From assembly GCF_014193845.1 (NCBI RefSeq), contig NZ_JACHZX010000003.1, forward strand, positions 124,001-188,000: DNA of 64,000 nt, written 5' to 3'. The position numbers and the translations under genes were made by a program. Origin of the DNA: Sphingomonas sp. BK345 (GTDB lineage Bacteria > Pseudomonadota > Alphaproteobacteria > Sphingomonadales > Sphingomonadaceae). The notes beneath the pieces were generated by a model. It worked only from the letters and a program-made list of their open reading frames with translations. It searched no databases and was not told where the DNA came from. Below, piece by piece: positions 24,696 to 34,092 of the stretch. Every line of letters begins with the position of its first letter. Within the stretch, counting starts at the first letter, position 1.

Positions 24696-25684
24696 TATTG
24701 CGGCATCTCGACGTGGCCGCCGAAGCCGAAGCGCATCGCCGACAGCGCCTTCTCACCGAACGTATGCTCGACGCGGCTGCGATAGCGCGCGAACAGCGCT
24801 GTGGTGAGGACGTTGACCGGCACCGCCTCCTCCATCGCCGCCTCGATCGTCCACTGGCCCTCGCCCGAATCGGCGACGTTGCCGCTGAACTTCTCGAGGT
24901 GCGGGTCGCTCGCCAGCGCCTGCGCGGTGAGGTCGAGCAGCCAGGACGAGATCACGCTGCCGCGCCGCCACACCTCGGCGATGTCGGCGAGGTTGAGGTC
25001 GTAGCGCTCGTCTTCGGGCAGTTTCTCCGATGCCTTGCCCTTGAGCACGTCGAAGCCCTCGGCATAGGCCTGCATCAGACCGTACTCGATGCCGTTGTGG
25101 ATCATCTTGACGAAATGGCCCGCGCCGGCCGGGCCGGCGTGGATGTAGCCGCGCTCGGCGCGGTCATCGATGCCCTCGGCGCGGCCGCGCGTGCGCTCGA
25201 TCGTGCCCGCGCCTGGCGCGAGCGCGGAGAAGACCGGGTCGAGATCGCGCACGACCTGGTCGGGGCCGCCGATCATCATGCAATAGCCGCGCTCCAGCCC
25301 CCACACACCGCCCGAGGTGCCGACGTCGACGTAGTGGACGTCCTTCTCGGCGAGCGCCTTGGCGCGGCGGATGTCGTCCTTGTAGAAGCTGTTGCCGCCG
25401 TCGATCACGACCTCGCCCGCGCTCGCGCCGCCGGCGATCTGCTCGATCACGCCGTCGGTCACCGCGCCGTGCGGCAGCATCACCCACCAGATCGCGGCGG
25501 CGCCGCCTTCCTGGCAGCGCGCGCGCGCCTCGTGGAGCGAGGCGGCGGCGATCGCGCCGGCGTCGGCGAGTTTGGCGACCGCGTCGGTGTCGCGGTCATA
25601 GGCGACGATCTCATGCCCCGCCTGCATCAGGCGGCGCGCCATGTTGCCGCCCATCCGGCCGAGGCCGATCATCACCAGTCGCAT
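24695..25684 (-). CDS. gnd: 6-phosphogluconate dehydrogenase, decarboxylating (short type)
   Basis: 329 residues from the ATG at 25684. The NAD(P)-binding motif [14 protein letters not shown] opens the protein. [55 protein letters not shown] and the C-terminal substrate loop FGFGGH are family signatures. It is the short form of about 300-330 residues that is often NAD-preferring, not the 470-residue E. coli type. It oxidises 6-phosphogluconate to ribulose 5-phosphate and CO2. It is first in a three- or four-gene operon and divergent from wecB. Confidence 0.92.
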   Translation of the reverse strand: MRLVMIGLGRMGGNMARRLMQAGHEIVAYDRDTDAVAKLADAGAIAAASLHEARARCQEGGAAAIWWVMLPHGAVTDGVIEQIAGGASAGEVVIDGGNSFYKDDIRRAKALAEKDVHYVDVGTSGGVWGLERGYCMMIGGPDQVVRDLDPVFSALAPGAGTIERTRGRAEGIDDRAERGYIHAGPAGAGHFVKMIHNGIEYGLMQAYAEGFDVLKGKASEKLPEDERYDLNLADIAEVWRRGSVISSWLLDLTAQALASDPHLEKFSGNVADSGEGQWTIEAAMEEAVPVNVLTTALFARYRSRVEHTFGEKALSAMRFGFGGHVEMPQ

Positions 25685-25776
25685 TCTGCTACCCTCCTCG
25701 CTCGCCGCTGAATCGCGCGGCACGGCCGCTAGGTTCCGCGCCGCAGCATGTCCGCCTCCCGCTACAATGGGGAAAC

Positions 25777-26919
25777 ATGTGCGCGGCGCCCTGCATCCTG
25801 CTCCTATTCGGCACCCGACCCGAGGCGATCAAGATGGCACCGGTGATCGCTGCCCTGCGCCCTCACGCGGCGTTGACGGTGCGCGTCGCGGTGACCGGCC
25901 AGCACCGCGAGCTGCTCGACCAGGCGCTCGATGCATTGGGACTGGTGCCCGACGTCGATCTCGACCTGATGCGCGCAAGGCAACCGCATCGCACCCTGCT
26001 CGGGGCGATGATCGACTCGGTCGCGGCGCTGCTCGAGGCGGAGCAGCCGGCGCGGCTGGTGGTGCAGGGTGACACCTCCAGCGCCTGGGCGGGGGCGATG
26101 GCGGCCAACCTGTGCGGCGTGCCCGTCGCGCATGTCGAGGCGGGGCTCCGCAGCGGCGACCTCGCCGCGCCGCGCCCGGAGGAGGGCTGGCGCAGGGCGA
26201 TCACCGCGGTGGCGGACTGCCACTTCGCGCCCACCGCCACCGCCGCCGCCGCGCTCGCCGCCGAGAACGTGCCGCTGGGGGCGATACACGTCTTCGGCAA
26301 TAGCGGTATCGACTCGCTCCTCGCCATGGCCGCCCGCGTCGCCGCGACGCCGTCGCTCGGGGCTTCGGTGGCGTCCTTCGTCGCCGCAGCGGGCAGGCGC
26401 CGGATCGTGATCGTCACGGTGCATCGGCGCGAGAAGAATGCGGCCGCGATGGCCAGCGTGGCGCGGGCGGTGTCGCTCCTGGCGCGGCGCGACGACGTCG
26501 CAGTGGCGCTGCCCACGCACCCGGCGCCACAGGCGCTCGCGCTGGCGCGGCTGCTGGCGCGCGAGCCGGGGGTGACGGTGCTGCCGTCGCTCGACTATCC
26601 CGCGATGGTGCGGTTGCTCGGCCTGAGCCACCTGCTGCTCACCGACTCGGGCGGGCTGCAGGAAGAGGCGCCCGCGCTCGACCTGCCCGTGCTGGTATTG
26701 CGCGACACCACCGAGCGGCCGGAGGGGATCGCAGCGGGTTGCGCGCGCCTGGTCGGGACCAATCCGGCGCACATCGTCGCGGCGGCGACCCGACTGCTCG
26801 ACGACCCGGCCGCGCATGCGGCGATGGCGCGCGCGCGCAATCCCTTCGGCGACGGCCGCGCCGGCGAGCGCATCGCGGCGATCCTCGCGCGCCTGCACGC
26901 CGGCAACGCGCGCGACTAA
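25777..26919 (+). CDS. wecB: UDP-N-acetylglucosamine 2-epimerase (non-hydrolysing)
   Basis: 380 residues, family length. [20 protein letters not shown] is the N-terminal signature, [25 protein letters not shown] and [12 protein letters not shown] carry the substrate and allosteric site residues, and RDTTERPEG closes the pocket. It interconverts UDP-GlcNAc and UDP-ManNAc for surface polysaccharide synthesis. The usual HRREN motif reads HRREK here, a modest deviation. No glycan gene cluster surrounds it. Confidence 0.93.
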   Translation: MCAAPCILLLFGTRPEAIKMAPVIAALRPHAALTVRVAVTGQHRELLDQALDALGLVPDVDLDLMRARQPHRTLLGAMIDSVAALLEAEQPARLVVQGDTSSAWAGAMAANLCGVPVAHVEAGLRSGDLAAPRPEEGWRRAITAVADCHFAPTATAAAALAAENVPLGAIHVFGNSGIDSLLAMAARVAATPSLGASVASFVAAAGRRRIVIVTVHRREKNAAAMASVARAVSLLARRDDVAVALPTHPAPQALALARLLAREPGVTVLPSLDYPAMVRLLGLSHLLLTDSGGLQEEAPALDLPVLVLRDTTERPEGIAAGCARLVGTNPAHIVAAATRLLDDPAAHAAMARARNPFGDGRAGERIAAILARLHAGNARD

Positions 26920-27035
26920 CCCCGATGCGCCCGCCGCCACGGCGGCCCCAAGCATTTCTGCGCTTGCCGCGCGCCCCTCCGGCGTCGCACATCGGGCGCG
27001 ATGACGCCGGGACATGCGATGGGGGTACGCGCGAC

Positions 27036-27815
27036 GTGGACTGGCTGAGCACGCTCGCGGGCTTCCTGGTGGGCGCCATCGTCGGACTGACCGGCGTGGG
27101 CGGCGGCTCGCTGATGTCGCCGGTGCTGATCCTGCTGTTCGGGGTGGCGCCCGCCACCGCGGTCGGCACCGACCTGTGGTTCGCCGCGATCACCAAGCTG
27201 GTCGGCGGCGCGGTGCATCACCGCCGCGACAATGCCGACTGGACGGTGGTGCGTCGGCTCTGCCTCGGCAGCCTGCCCGCGGTCGCCGTCACGCTGTGGT
27301 GGCTGTGGAGCCATCACGAGCGCGCCGAGAGCGGCGGCCTGATCGTACGCGTGCTCGGCGCGACCCTGGTGATCTCGGCGCTGCTCACCCCTTTCCGCGC
27401 CGCACTGGCACGCCGTTTCGCGCGGCGCGAGGGCCCGCGCACCGAGGCGCTGCTGCGCTACCAGCCGGCGCTGACGGTCGCGGCGGGCGCGCTGCTCGGC
27501 ACGCTGATCACACTGACGTCGGTGGGCGCGGGCGCGCTCGGGGCGACGCTGCTGCTGCTGCTCTACCCCTTCCGGCTCACCGCCAAGAAGCTCGTGGGGA
27601 CGGATATCCTCCACGCCGTACCGGTCGCGCTGCTCGGCGGGATCGGCCACGCGCTGATCGGCAACATCGACCTGCACCTGCTCGGCGCCTTGCTGCTCGG
27701 CTCGATCCCCGGCGTGGTCCTGGGCGCGCAGCTGACCGACCGGCTGCCCGAGCGGATCGTCACGCCGCTGCTCGCGGTGGTGCTGCTGATCGTGGGCGTG
27801 CGGCTGCTGGCCTGA
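27036..27815 (+). CDS. Sulfite exporter TauE/SafE family permease
   Basis: 259 residues from the GTG at 27036. About eight transmembrane helices; the two half-repeats carry GLTGVGGGSLMSPVLILLFG (about residues 17-37) and LLGTLITLTSVGAGALGATL. This is the TauE/SafE pattern of export or uptake of sulfonates or sulfur-oxyanions and other anions. The longer open frame that begins upstream runs through the wecB end and was rejected. It converges on the glutaminyl cyclotransferase gene with only 37 bp between the stops. Confidence 0.83.
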   Translation: MDWLSTLAGFLVGAIVGLTGVGGGSLMSPVLILLFGVAPATAVGTDLWFAAITKLVGGAVHHRRDNADWTVVRRLCLGSLPAVAVTLWWLWSHHERAESGGLIVRVLGATLVISALLTPFRAALARRFARREGPRTEALLRYQPALTVAAGALLGTLITLTSVGAGALGATLLLLLYPFRLTAKKLVGTDILHAVPVALLGGIGHALIGNIDLHLLGALLLGSIPGVVLGAQLTDRLPERIVTPLLAVVLLIVGVRLLA

Positions 27816-27852
27816 GCCCCGCTCCGGGCGATCGCGGCGACGCGTCCGGCCC

Positions 27853-28653
27853 TCAGCGCGGCAGCCGGATCTCGAACAAGGTCGGCCAGCGCTTGCCGGT
27901 GACGAACAGCCGGCGCTTGGCGGCGTCCCAGGCGATGCCGTTGGCGACCGCCTCGGGGTCGCGCGCGCCCACCTCGGCGACGATCGCGCGCAGGTCGATC
28001 ACCTCCGTGACGCGCCCGCTCGCCGGATCGATCCGCACGACCATCGGCTGGTGCCAGACGTTGGCGAGAATCGCGCCCTCGACCCACTCGAGCTCGTTCA
28101 GCTGGTCGACCGGCTGACCCATATAGGTCACCTTGAGCGTCCGCCTCACCGCCAGCGTGACCGGATCGTGGAAGGTCAGCGTCGCGCTGCCGTCGGAGCG
28201 GATCAGCGCGGTACGATCGCTCGTCAGCCCCCAGCCCTCGCCGCTGTAGCGTGCGGTGCCGAGCGGTCGCAGCGTCGTCGCCGCCCAGCGATGCGCGATC
28301 CCATCGTGCCAGGTGAGGCTGACGAGCTGGTCCTTCCACGCCGCCAGTCCCTCGCCGAACTGCGCCGGCGGGATGACCGCGCGCTTCACCGCCTTGCCGG
28401 TGGCGAGCTCGACTCGGCGGACGTCGGAGCGGCCCTCGAGGCCGACGCTCTCGTAGAGTGCGCCACCGTGCCAGATCAGCCCCTCGGTGAAAGCCTCACG
28501 ATCGTGTGGGAAGCGCGCGATGACGGTCGGCACCACCACCGGCGGCCGCGCCTCGGCGGCGGCGGGCGCCGCCTGCGGCGCGGGCACGGCAGGCGCCGCG
28601 GCGGTGAGCGGAAGAAACAGCGCGAGGAGCACGGGGGCGGGCCAGCGGGTCAT
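27853..28653 (-). CDS. Glutaminyl-peptide cyclotransferase (plant/bacterial type)
   Basis: 266 residues from the ATG at 28653, with a signal peptide (about residues 1-20) and an A/P-rich linker. The beta-propeller domain carries FTEGLIWHGGALYESVGLEG, the catalytic-type VDQLNELEWVEGAILANVWH and ANGIAWDAAKRRLFVTGKRWP. These enzymes form N-terminal pyroglutamate on exported peptides, stabilising them. It lies in the run helicase-S4-fdxA-QC on the minus strand, 65 bp after fdxA. Confidence 0.88.
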   Translation of the reverse strand: MTRWPAPVLLALFLPLTAAAPAVPAPQAAPAAAEARPPVVVPTVIARFPHDREAFTEGLIWHGGALYESVGLEGRSDVRRVELATGKAVKRAVIPPAQFGEGLAAWKDQLVSLTWHDGIAHRWAATTLRPLGTARYSGEGWGLTSDRTALIRSDGSATLTFHDPVTLAVRRTLKVTYMGQPVDQLNELEWVEGAILANVWHQPMVVRIDPASGRVTEVIDLRAIVAEVGARDPEAVANGIAWDAAKRRLFVTGKRWPTLFEIRLPR

Positions 28654-28718
28654 CGTCGCAGCGGTACGCTTGCGCGTTGCGGCCGGCAATCGCGCACGTT
28701 CCTCGGGCTCGCCGCGAC

Positions 28719-29060
28719 TCAGTCGCCCTTGCCGGGTTCGGGCGAGAAGAATTTGTCGAACTTGCCGTCCTGACCCTTGAACGAATCAGCGTCGGGCGGG
28801 GTCTGGTCGAGCTTGCGCGTGACGTTCGGCCATTGCGCCGAGAAGGTGTTGTTCAGCTCGAGCCACTGCTCCAGCCCGCTCTCGGTGTCGGGCAGGATCG
28901 CCTCGGCCGGGCATTCCGGCTCGCACACGCCGCAGTCGATACACTCGGACGGGTTGATGACGAGCATGTTCTCGCCCTCGTAGAAACAGTCGACCGGGCA
29001 GACCTCCACGCAGTCCATGTACTTGCAGCGGATGCACGCGTCGGTGACGACGTAGGTCAT
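28719..29060 (-). CDS. fdxA: 7Fe ferredoxin FdxA
   Basis: 113 residues starting [20 protein letters not shown]. Two cluster motifs are visible: C-x2-C-x4-C-x3-C at the N-terminus ([14 protein letters not shown]) and [12 protein letters not shown] near residues 40-50, the layout of [3Fe-4S][4Fe-4S] FdxA ferredoxins. The remaining half (about residues 60-113) is the usual FdxA extension. It transfers low-potential electrons in the cytoplasm. It follows the S4 gene by 54 bp. Confidence 0.93.
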   Translation of the reverse strand: MTYVVTDACIRCKYMDCVEVCPVDCFYEGENMLVINPSECIDCGVCEPECPAEAILPDTESGLEQWLELNNTFSAQWPNVTRKLDQTPPDADSFKGQDGKFDKFFSPEPGKGD

Positions 29061-29114
29061 GATCGGGATATCCTCGCTTCTCGCGCGCCGCTTTTGCGCC
29101 GCATCACGCCCGCG

Positions 29115-29405
29115 TCAACGCTCCAGCGCGGGTTGCGAGCCGTTCTCGCCCTCGCCGGTGACCAGTTCCTGGTAGCAGGCCTGTGCCTCGGGCGCGGGAC
29201 CGCGCCGCCCCGGCAAGGCCTCGACGCGCAGCACGCGCACCCGTCCGGCGTGAAAGAAGGTGAGGATGTTGCCGACGCGTACCGGCGCGTGCGCGCGGTC
29301 GATCGCGCGGCCGTCGATGCGCAGCCGACCGTCGCACGCCAGCGCCTGTGCGACGTCACGCGTCTTGGCGAGGCGGGTGAACCACAGATACCGGTCGAGC
29401 CGCAT
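29115..29405 (-). CDS. RNA-binding S4 domain protein (Hsp15-like)
   Basis: 96 residues beginning MRLDRYLWFTRLAKTRDVAQ, which is the S4 fold, and continuing CDGRLRIDGRAIDRAHAPVRVGN. The family includes Hsp15, which binds the 50S subunit with a stalled nascent chain. The C-terminal tail is short and variable. It starts 14 bp after the stop of the helicase gene and is part of the same transcript. The much longer minus-strand frame covering it extends back into the helicase in another frame and is a shadow. Confidence 0.85.
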   Translation of the reverse strand: MRLDRYLWFTRLAKTRDVAQALACDGRLRIDGRAIDRAHAPVRVGNILTFFHAGRVRVLRVEALPGRRGPAPEAQACYQELVTGEGENGSQPALER

Positions 29406-29419
29406 CGCCTCGCCGCCGC

Positions 29420-31915
29420 TCAACGCCGCACCAGCTCGGCGAGCGCGGCGAAGGCATTGTCGGGCGCGGGCCGCGACTCGCGCGCGCGGGCACGGCCGCG
29501 CCAGACATAGAGCGGCGGCCCCTCGGTGCTGACGGACGCGGGACGGAAGCCGAGCTCGGCCATCAGCCGCGCGATCGTCGCCGGCTCGAGCCCGATCGAC
29601 ACCGCCAGCGCGGGATCGGGTGCGAAGGGGGCGCGGCCGTCGACGGCACGCGCGTCGTGCGCGGCGCGCGCGACCCGCTCGACCAGGTCGATCCGCACCG
29701 CCTGCGTGCCGAGCGGGCGATACCCCATCAGCGGCACCGCGCCCGCGCTGCCGCGCGGCAGCGTCGTCGCGCCGGCGCGCGGCAGCGGGGGCGGCGGCGT
29801 CCCCGCCGCGGCGAGCAAGGCGCGGCGCCACGCCTGCGCGCCGGGCTTGAGCAGCCGCGGATCGAACAGGTCGAGCGCGCCGATCGTCACGCCCTGGCGC
29901 CGCAGCCAGTGGCGGTCGCCCGCGCTGAGCGACTCGATCGCGGCGCGGAGCGGCAGCCGCTCGGCGAACCCCCCGCCGCTCTCCAGCGCCGCCGCGACGC
30001 TGCGCAGTGCCGGGCTCGCGGCTGGCGCGCGCGCCGCCTCCGCCGCCACCGCGACGCTGCGCAGCGCGCGACCGATCGCCGCCGTGAGCCACGCGCGTAG
30101 CCGGATCGCGATCGACTCGCGCACCGCGGGATCGAGACAGTCGAGCGCCGGGTCGAGCGCGAGCTGTGGGCGCGCCAGCGACGCCCCGCGCTTGAGCCGC
30201 GCCACCGCCAGCCCGTCCGCGAGGATCACGCCGTCGTCGTCGAGCGCGAAGCCCGTATCGTCGCGCGCGACGAGCGCGTCGGCGCGGCGCCGCCGCTCGG
30301 CACCCAGCCGTTTCTCCGCGGTGGCGAGCAGCAGCCGCTTGTCCGAGGCGGTGGCGTCGGGCGCGACGACGAAGCGGAAGCCTTCCAGCCGTCCGATCGC
30401 GTGGGTGTCGATCGTGACCTCGCCCTCGGCGTCGATCTCGACCGGCAGCGCGCCCACGCCGCTGCCGATCTTCTTGGCCAGCGCGGTGGTGCGCTTGTCG
30501 ACGAAGCGCTGGGTGAGCTTCTCGTGGAGCGCGTCGGACAGCCGCTCCTCCACCGCCAGCGTCCGCGCCGCCCAGTGCTGTGGGTCAGCCAGCCAATCGG
30601 GGCGCTGCGCGATATAGGCCCAGCTGCGAATCGCCGCGATCCGCCCGGCGATCGTCTCGACGTCGCCCTCGACGCGGTCGAGCCGGGCCACCTCGTCGGC
30701 GAACCACTGGTGCGGCACGTGTCCTTGCGCGAGATAGCCGAACACGCGGCCGACGAAGCGCGCGTGCGGGTCGATGCCGAGCTTGGCGAAATCGGGGATG
30801 CCGCACGCCGCCCACAGCCGAGCGACATTGCCGCGCGCGCGGTCGCGCACGCCCGCCTCCTCGGCGAGCCGCTTGAGCACCCTGAGGTCGGTCGCCTCGG
30901 GGGCGGCGCGCAGCCGCTCGTGATCGGGGCGGCGCGCGAGCGAGGCGAGCAGCGCGTCGATCGAGGAGAGGTCGGGCGTGCCGTCGCGCCAGTAGAGCCA
31001 GTCGAGCCGCGGGAAGCGATGCGCCTCGATCGCGGCCACTTCCTCGGGCTCGAACGCCTCGGGCCCCTCCTCGGTGAGCCCGCCGAAGGTGCCGTCGCGC
31101 TGGTGGCGCCCGGCGCGGCCCGCGATCTGCGCCATCTCGGCGACGGTGAGGCGGCGGCGCTGCTGGCCGTCAAACTTGGACAGGCCGGCGAAGGCGACGT
31201 GGCCGACGTCGAGGTTGAGCCCCATGCCGATCGCGTCGGTGGCGACGAGATAGTCGACCTCGCCCGCCTGGAACATCGCCACCTGCGCGTTGCGCGTGCG
31301 CGGGGACAGCGCGCCCATCACCACCGCGGCGCCGCCGCGCAGCCGGCGCAGCATCTCGGCGGTGGCATAGACTTCCTCGGCCGAGAAGGTGACGATCGCG
31401 GAGCGCCGCGGCAGCCGCGACAGCTTCTTGGCGCCGGCGTAGCTCAGCGTGGAGAAGCGCGGCCGCTCCACGATCTCCGCCTCGGGCACCAGCGCGCGCA
31501 GCACCGGGCGCAACGCCTCCGAGCCGAGGATCATCGTCTCCTCGCGTCCGCGCGCGCGCAGCAGGCGATCGGTGAACACATGGCCACGCTCGCGGTCGGC
31601 GCCGAGCTGCGCCTCATCGAGCGCGACGAAGGCCACGTCGCGCTCCAGCGGCAGGCTCTCGGCGGTGCACAGGAACCAGCGTGCGTCCCTGGGGACGATG
31701 CGCTCCTCGCCGGTGATCAGCGCCACCCGCTCCGGTCCCTTGATCGCGACCACGCGATCGTACACCTCGCGGGCCAGCAGCCGCAGCGGAAAGCCGATCA
31801 TGCCGCTGGCGTGCGCGCACATGCGCTCGATCGCGAGATGCGTCTTGCCGGTGTTGGTCGGACCCAGCACCGCGATCACGCGCGAGCTGTCGTGCGGGCG
31901 AGGGGTGAGCGACAT
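29420..31915 (-). CDS. Suv3-like DEAD/DEAH helicase
   Basis: 831 residues from the ATG at 31915. Walker A is AVLGPTNTGKTHLA (about residues 15-28) and motif II is DEAQ (VALDEAQLGADRERGH). RecA2 motifs include VDYLVATDAIGMGLNLD and QIAGRAGRHQRDGTFG. The C-terminal half (about 330-831) is an extension rich in A and R without obvious domains. This organisation matches the Suv3-like helicase of alphaproteobacteria, related to the mitochondrial RNA-degradosome helicase; the bacterial role is not established. Followed at once by the S4 and FdxA genes. Divergent from the M23 gene. Confidence 0.88.
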   Translation of the reverse strand: MSLTPRPHDSSRVIAVLGPTNTGKTHLAIERMCAHASGMIGFPLRLLAREVYDRVVAIKGPERVALITGEERIVPRDARWFLCTAESLPLERDVAFVALDEAQLGADRERGHVFTDRLLRARGREETMILGSEALRPVLRALVPEAEIVERPRFSTLSYAGAKKLSRLPRRSAIVTFSAEEVYATAEMLRRLRGGAAVVMGALSPRTRNAQVAMFQAGEVDYLVATDAIGMGLNLDVGHVAFAGLSKFDGQQRRRLTVAEMAQIAGRAGRHQRDGTFGGLTEEGPEAFEPEEVAAIEAHRFPRLDWLYWRDGTPDLSSIDALLASLARRPDHERLRAAPEATDLRVLKRLAEEAGVRDRARGNVARLWAACGIPDFAKLGIDPHARFVGRVFGYLAQGHVPHQWFADEVARLDRVEGDVETIAGRIAAIRSWAYIAQRPDWLADPQHWAARTLAVEERLSDALHEKLTQRFVDKRTTALAKKIGSGVGALPVEIDAEGEVTIDTHAIGRLEGFRFVVAPDATASDKRLLLATAEKRLGAERRRRADALVARDDTGFALDDDGVILADGLAVARLKRGASLARPQLALDPALDCLDPAVRESIAIRLRAWLTAAIGRALRSVAVAAEAARAPAASPALRSVAAALESGGGFAERLPLRAAIESLSAGDRHWLRRQGVTIGALDLFDPRLLKPGAQAWRRALLAAAGTPPPPLPRAGATTLPRGSAGAVPLMGYRPLGTQAVRIDLVERVARAAHDARAVDGRAPFAPDPALAVSIGLEPATIARLMAELGFRPASVSTEGPPLYVWRGRARARESRPAPDNAFAALAELVRR

Positions 31916-32117
31916 GACCCAGACTACATCGGGTCTGTGCCGGCGGTATGCAATCGCGCTCAGTCTCCGGCGCGGCCCGCCGCCGGACACCACCGGCCCG
32001 CCGCAGCGATCGCCGCGGCGGGGCGCGGTTAATTTGACTTTAGCACCTCTTCTCCACAACGCTCGCACCCAAGCGCCGGGGGGTAGGTTCGGCGCGTGAC
32101 GGAAGGCGGCGGCCGGC

Positions 32118-33587
32118 GTGTTCTTGCGCGACGATCAGGGCATGGAGCTGGCAGGCGCCGGCGGACGCGGCAGCGGTCGCGCGTTCGGACGCCAGCTGGT
32201 ACCGCTTGCCGAGCGCGGCGCGCTCGATCGCGCCCGCGTGGCGCTGGCGCACACCGACTGGATCCCCGACCTCGGCCAGGACATCGGCAGCCGCACCTGG
32301 TGGCGCGGCCTCGCCACCTGCGCGGCGCTGTGCTGGGGGGCGTGGCAGCTCAACCCCGGCCTGCCCGCGATCACCGGTGACCGCGCCGTGCCGGGCGACC
32401 GCGCCAGCCTGGAGGAGGCGCGCACCCAGGGGATCGCGCCGCTCGCGCTCGGTGCCACCACCGGGCGGCGCATGGCGGCGACCGCGCTGGTGCGCCCGCT
32501 CGCCGAGACTCCCGAGCGCCCGCAGATCGAGCTCAGCGCAGCCCTCGCCGACGGCGACACGCTGCGCACCGCCTTGCAGCGCGCCGGGGTCGGCGGCGGC
32601 GAGGCCGGGCGGATCGCGGGTCTGGTCGGCGACGCGGTGGCGATCGATTCGCTCAAGCCGGGCACGGTGCTGGCGCTGACGCTCGGCCGCCGTCCGACCA
32701 AGTTCCAGCCGCGCCCGCTCGAGCGGCTCGCCTTCCGCGCGGCCTTCGATCTCAAGCTGGTGGTGCAACGCGCCGGCGAGGGGCTGGTGCTCGACCGCCA
32801 GTTGATCGCGATCGACCGTACCCCGCTCCACGTCACCGGCACGGTCGGCGCCGGACTCTACCGCTCGGCGCGCGCCGCGGGCGTGCCCGCGCGCGTGGTC
32901 GAGACCTACATCAAGGCGATCGCGGCGCAGCTGCCGATCGGGCAGCTCGCCAGCGACGACCGCTTCGATATCGTCGCCGACCAGGCGCGCGCCGCCACCG
33001 GCGAGGTCGAGGTGGGTCAGCTGCAATATGCCGGGCTGGCGCACGGCCGCCGCCAGCTGCGGCTGGTGCGCTGGGGCGACAAGGACGGGGAAGGCGGGCA
33101 GATGCTCGATCCCTCGGGCACCATCGAGCGGCGCGGCGCGATGGGGATGCCGGTCGCGGGGCGGATCACCTCCACCTACGGGATGCGGATGCACCCGCTG
33201 CTCGGCTTCATGCGGATGCACAAGGGCACCGACATCGGCGCGCCCTACGGCAGCCCGATCTACGCCGCGGTCGACGGCGTCGTGCAGTTCGCCGGGCGTG
33301 CCGGCGGCTACGGCAATTTCATCAAGCTGGCGCACGGCGGCGGGCTCGTCACCGGCTACGGCCATATGAGCCGCTTCGCGGTGGCGCAGGGCGCCCGCGT
33401 GCGGCGCGGGCAGGTGATCGGCTATGTCGGCTCGACTGGTATCTCGACCGGGCCGCACCTCCACTGGGAGGTCTGGAAGAACGGCCAGACGGTGAATCCG
33501 CGCACGCTGTCGCTCTCGAGCGTGCAGACGCTGCCGGCCGAGACGATCCGCGCGATGCGCGCCAAGATCGCCCGGCTGATCGGATAG
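32118..33587 (+). CDS. M23 family metallopeptidase with N-terminal membrane anchor
   Basis: 489 residues from a GTG at 32118. One transmembrane helix (about residues 62-80, LATCAALCWGAWQL) puts the bulk in the periplasm. Residues about 130-300 form a LysM/OapA-like substrate region. The LytM domain lies at about 340-445, with ITSTYGMRMHPLLGFMRMH, the zinc motif HKGTDIGAP and GPHLHWEVWK. The HxxxD and HxH ligands are intact, so it should be an active endopeptidase cutting peptidoglycan cross-links. The start is uncertain because of the GTG. Confidence 0.87.
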   Translation: MFLRDDQGMELAGAGGRGSGRAFGRQLVPLAERGALDRARVALAHTDWIPDLGQDIGSRTWWRGLATCAALCWGAWQLNPGLPAITGDRAVPGDRASLEEARTQGIAPLALGATTGRRMAATALVRPLAETPERPQIELSAALADGDTLRTALQRAGVGGGEAGRIAGLVGDAVAIDSLKPGTVLALTLGRRPTKFQPRPLERLAFRAAFDLKLVVQRAGEGLVLDRQLIAIDRTPLHVTGTVGAGLYRSARAAGVPARVVETYIKAIAAQLPIGQLASDDRFDIVADQARAATGEVEVGQLQYAGLAHGRRQLRLVRWGDKDGEGGQMLDPSGTIERRGAMGMPVAGRITSTYGMRMHPLLGFMRMHKGTDIGAPYGSPIYAAVDGVVQFAGRAGGYGNFIKLAHGGGLVTGYGHMSRFAVAQGARVRRGQVIGYVGSTGISTGPHLHWEVWKNGQTVNPRTLSLSSVQTLPAETIRAMRAKIARLIG

Positions 33588-33606
33588 CCGCGCGCCGGCC
33601 GACGGC

Positions 33607-33963
33607 TCAGCCGGTCGCGCTGCGCCCCGCGATCGCGCGCACGTCGGTCACGGTGGCGGTGCCCGAATCGTCCAGCGTGATCAGCCAGGCGGACTGGTCG
33701 TCGCAGGTGGCGACCCAGGCGGCCTTGCCCGCGATCGGGTCGGTCGGCACGGAGCGGTCGACCTGCTGGCACGAGCGGCCCGCGTCACGGATCGCACGGA
33801 ACAGCGCGACGTTGCGCTCCTTCTCGTTGAGCGCCTGCATCTTCGCGACGTAGTCGCCGCGCGACGGCGCCGCGGCGGCCTGGTTGGCGGTCTCGCCACC
33901 GCCGCAACCGGCGAGCGCGAGCAGGACGGGGAGGGCGAGCGGGAGGAATGGGCGCGCGGTCAT
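33607..33963 (-). CDS. Small lipoprotein of unknown function
   Basis: 118 residues. The signal ends in the lipobox L-A-G-C, so Cys20 is the predicted lipidation site. The mature part has two further cysteines (SCQQVDRSVP and ATCDDQSAWL) that could pair, and the sequence DQSAWLITLDDSGTATVTDV suggests beta strands. No family was recognised. It is convergent with the M23 gene (19 bp between stops) and divergent from the S41 gene. Confidence 0.6.
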   Translation of the reverse strand: MTARPFLPLALPVLLALAGCGGGETANQAAAAPSRGDYVAKMQALNEKERNVALFRAIRDAGRSCQQVDRSVPTDPIAGKAAWVATCDDQSAWLITLDDSGTATVTDVRAIAGRSATG

Positions 33964-34092
33964 GGCGGCACGCTAGCAGATCGCGGCGCGATGGCGCCAG
34001 TCTGGGGCGTTCTCCACCGTGGCCGCCCGGCGGCGCCATATACAAGTAGCTGGCGTCACGATACGAATGACGTAAGTTCGTAGGAGTAAGTG

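Noticed and set aside
30401..32032. Plus-strand frame of 543 codons antisense to the Suv3-like helicase
   Set aside because: Composition is that of an antisense shadow; the helicase motifs are unambiguous on the minus strand.
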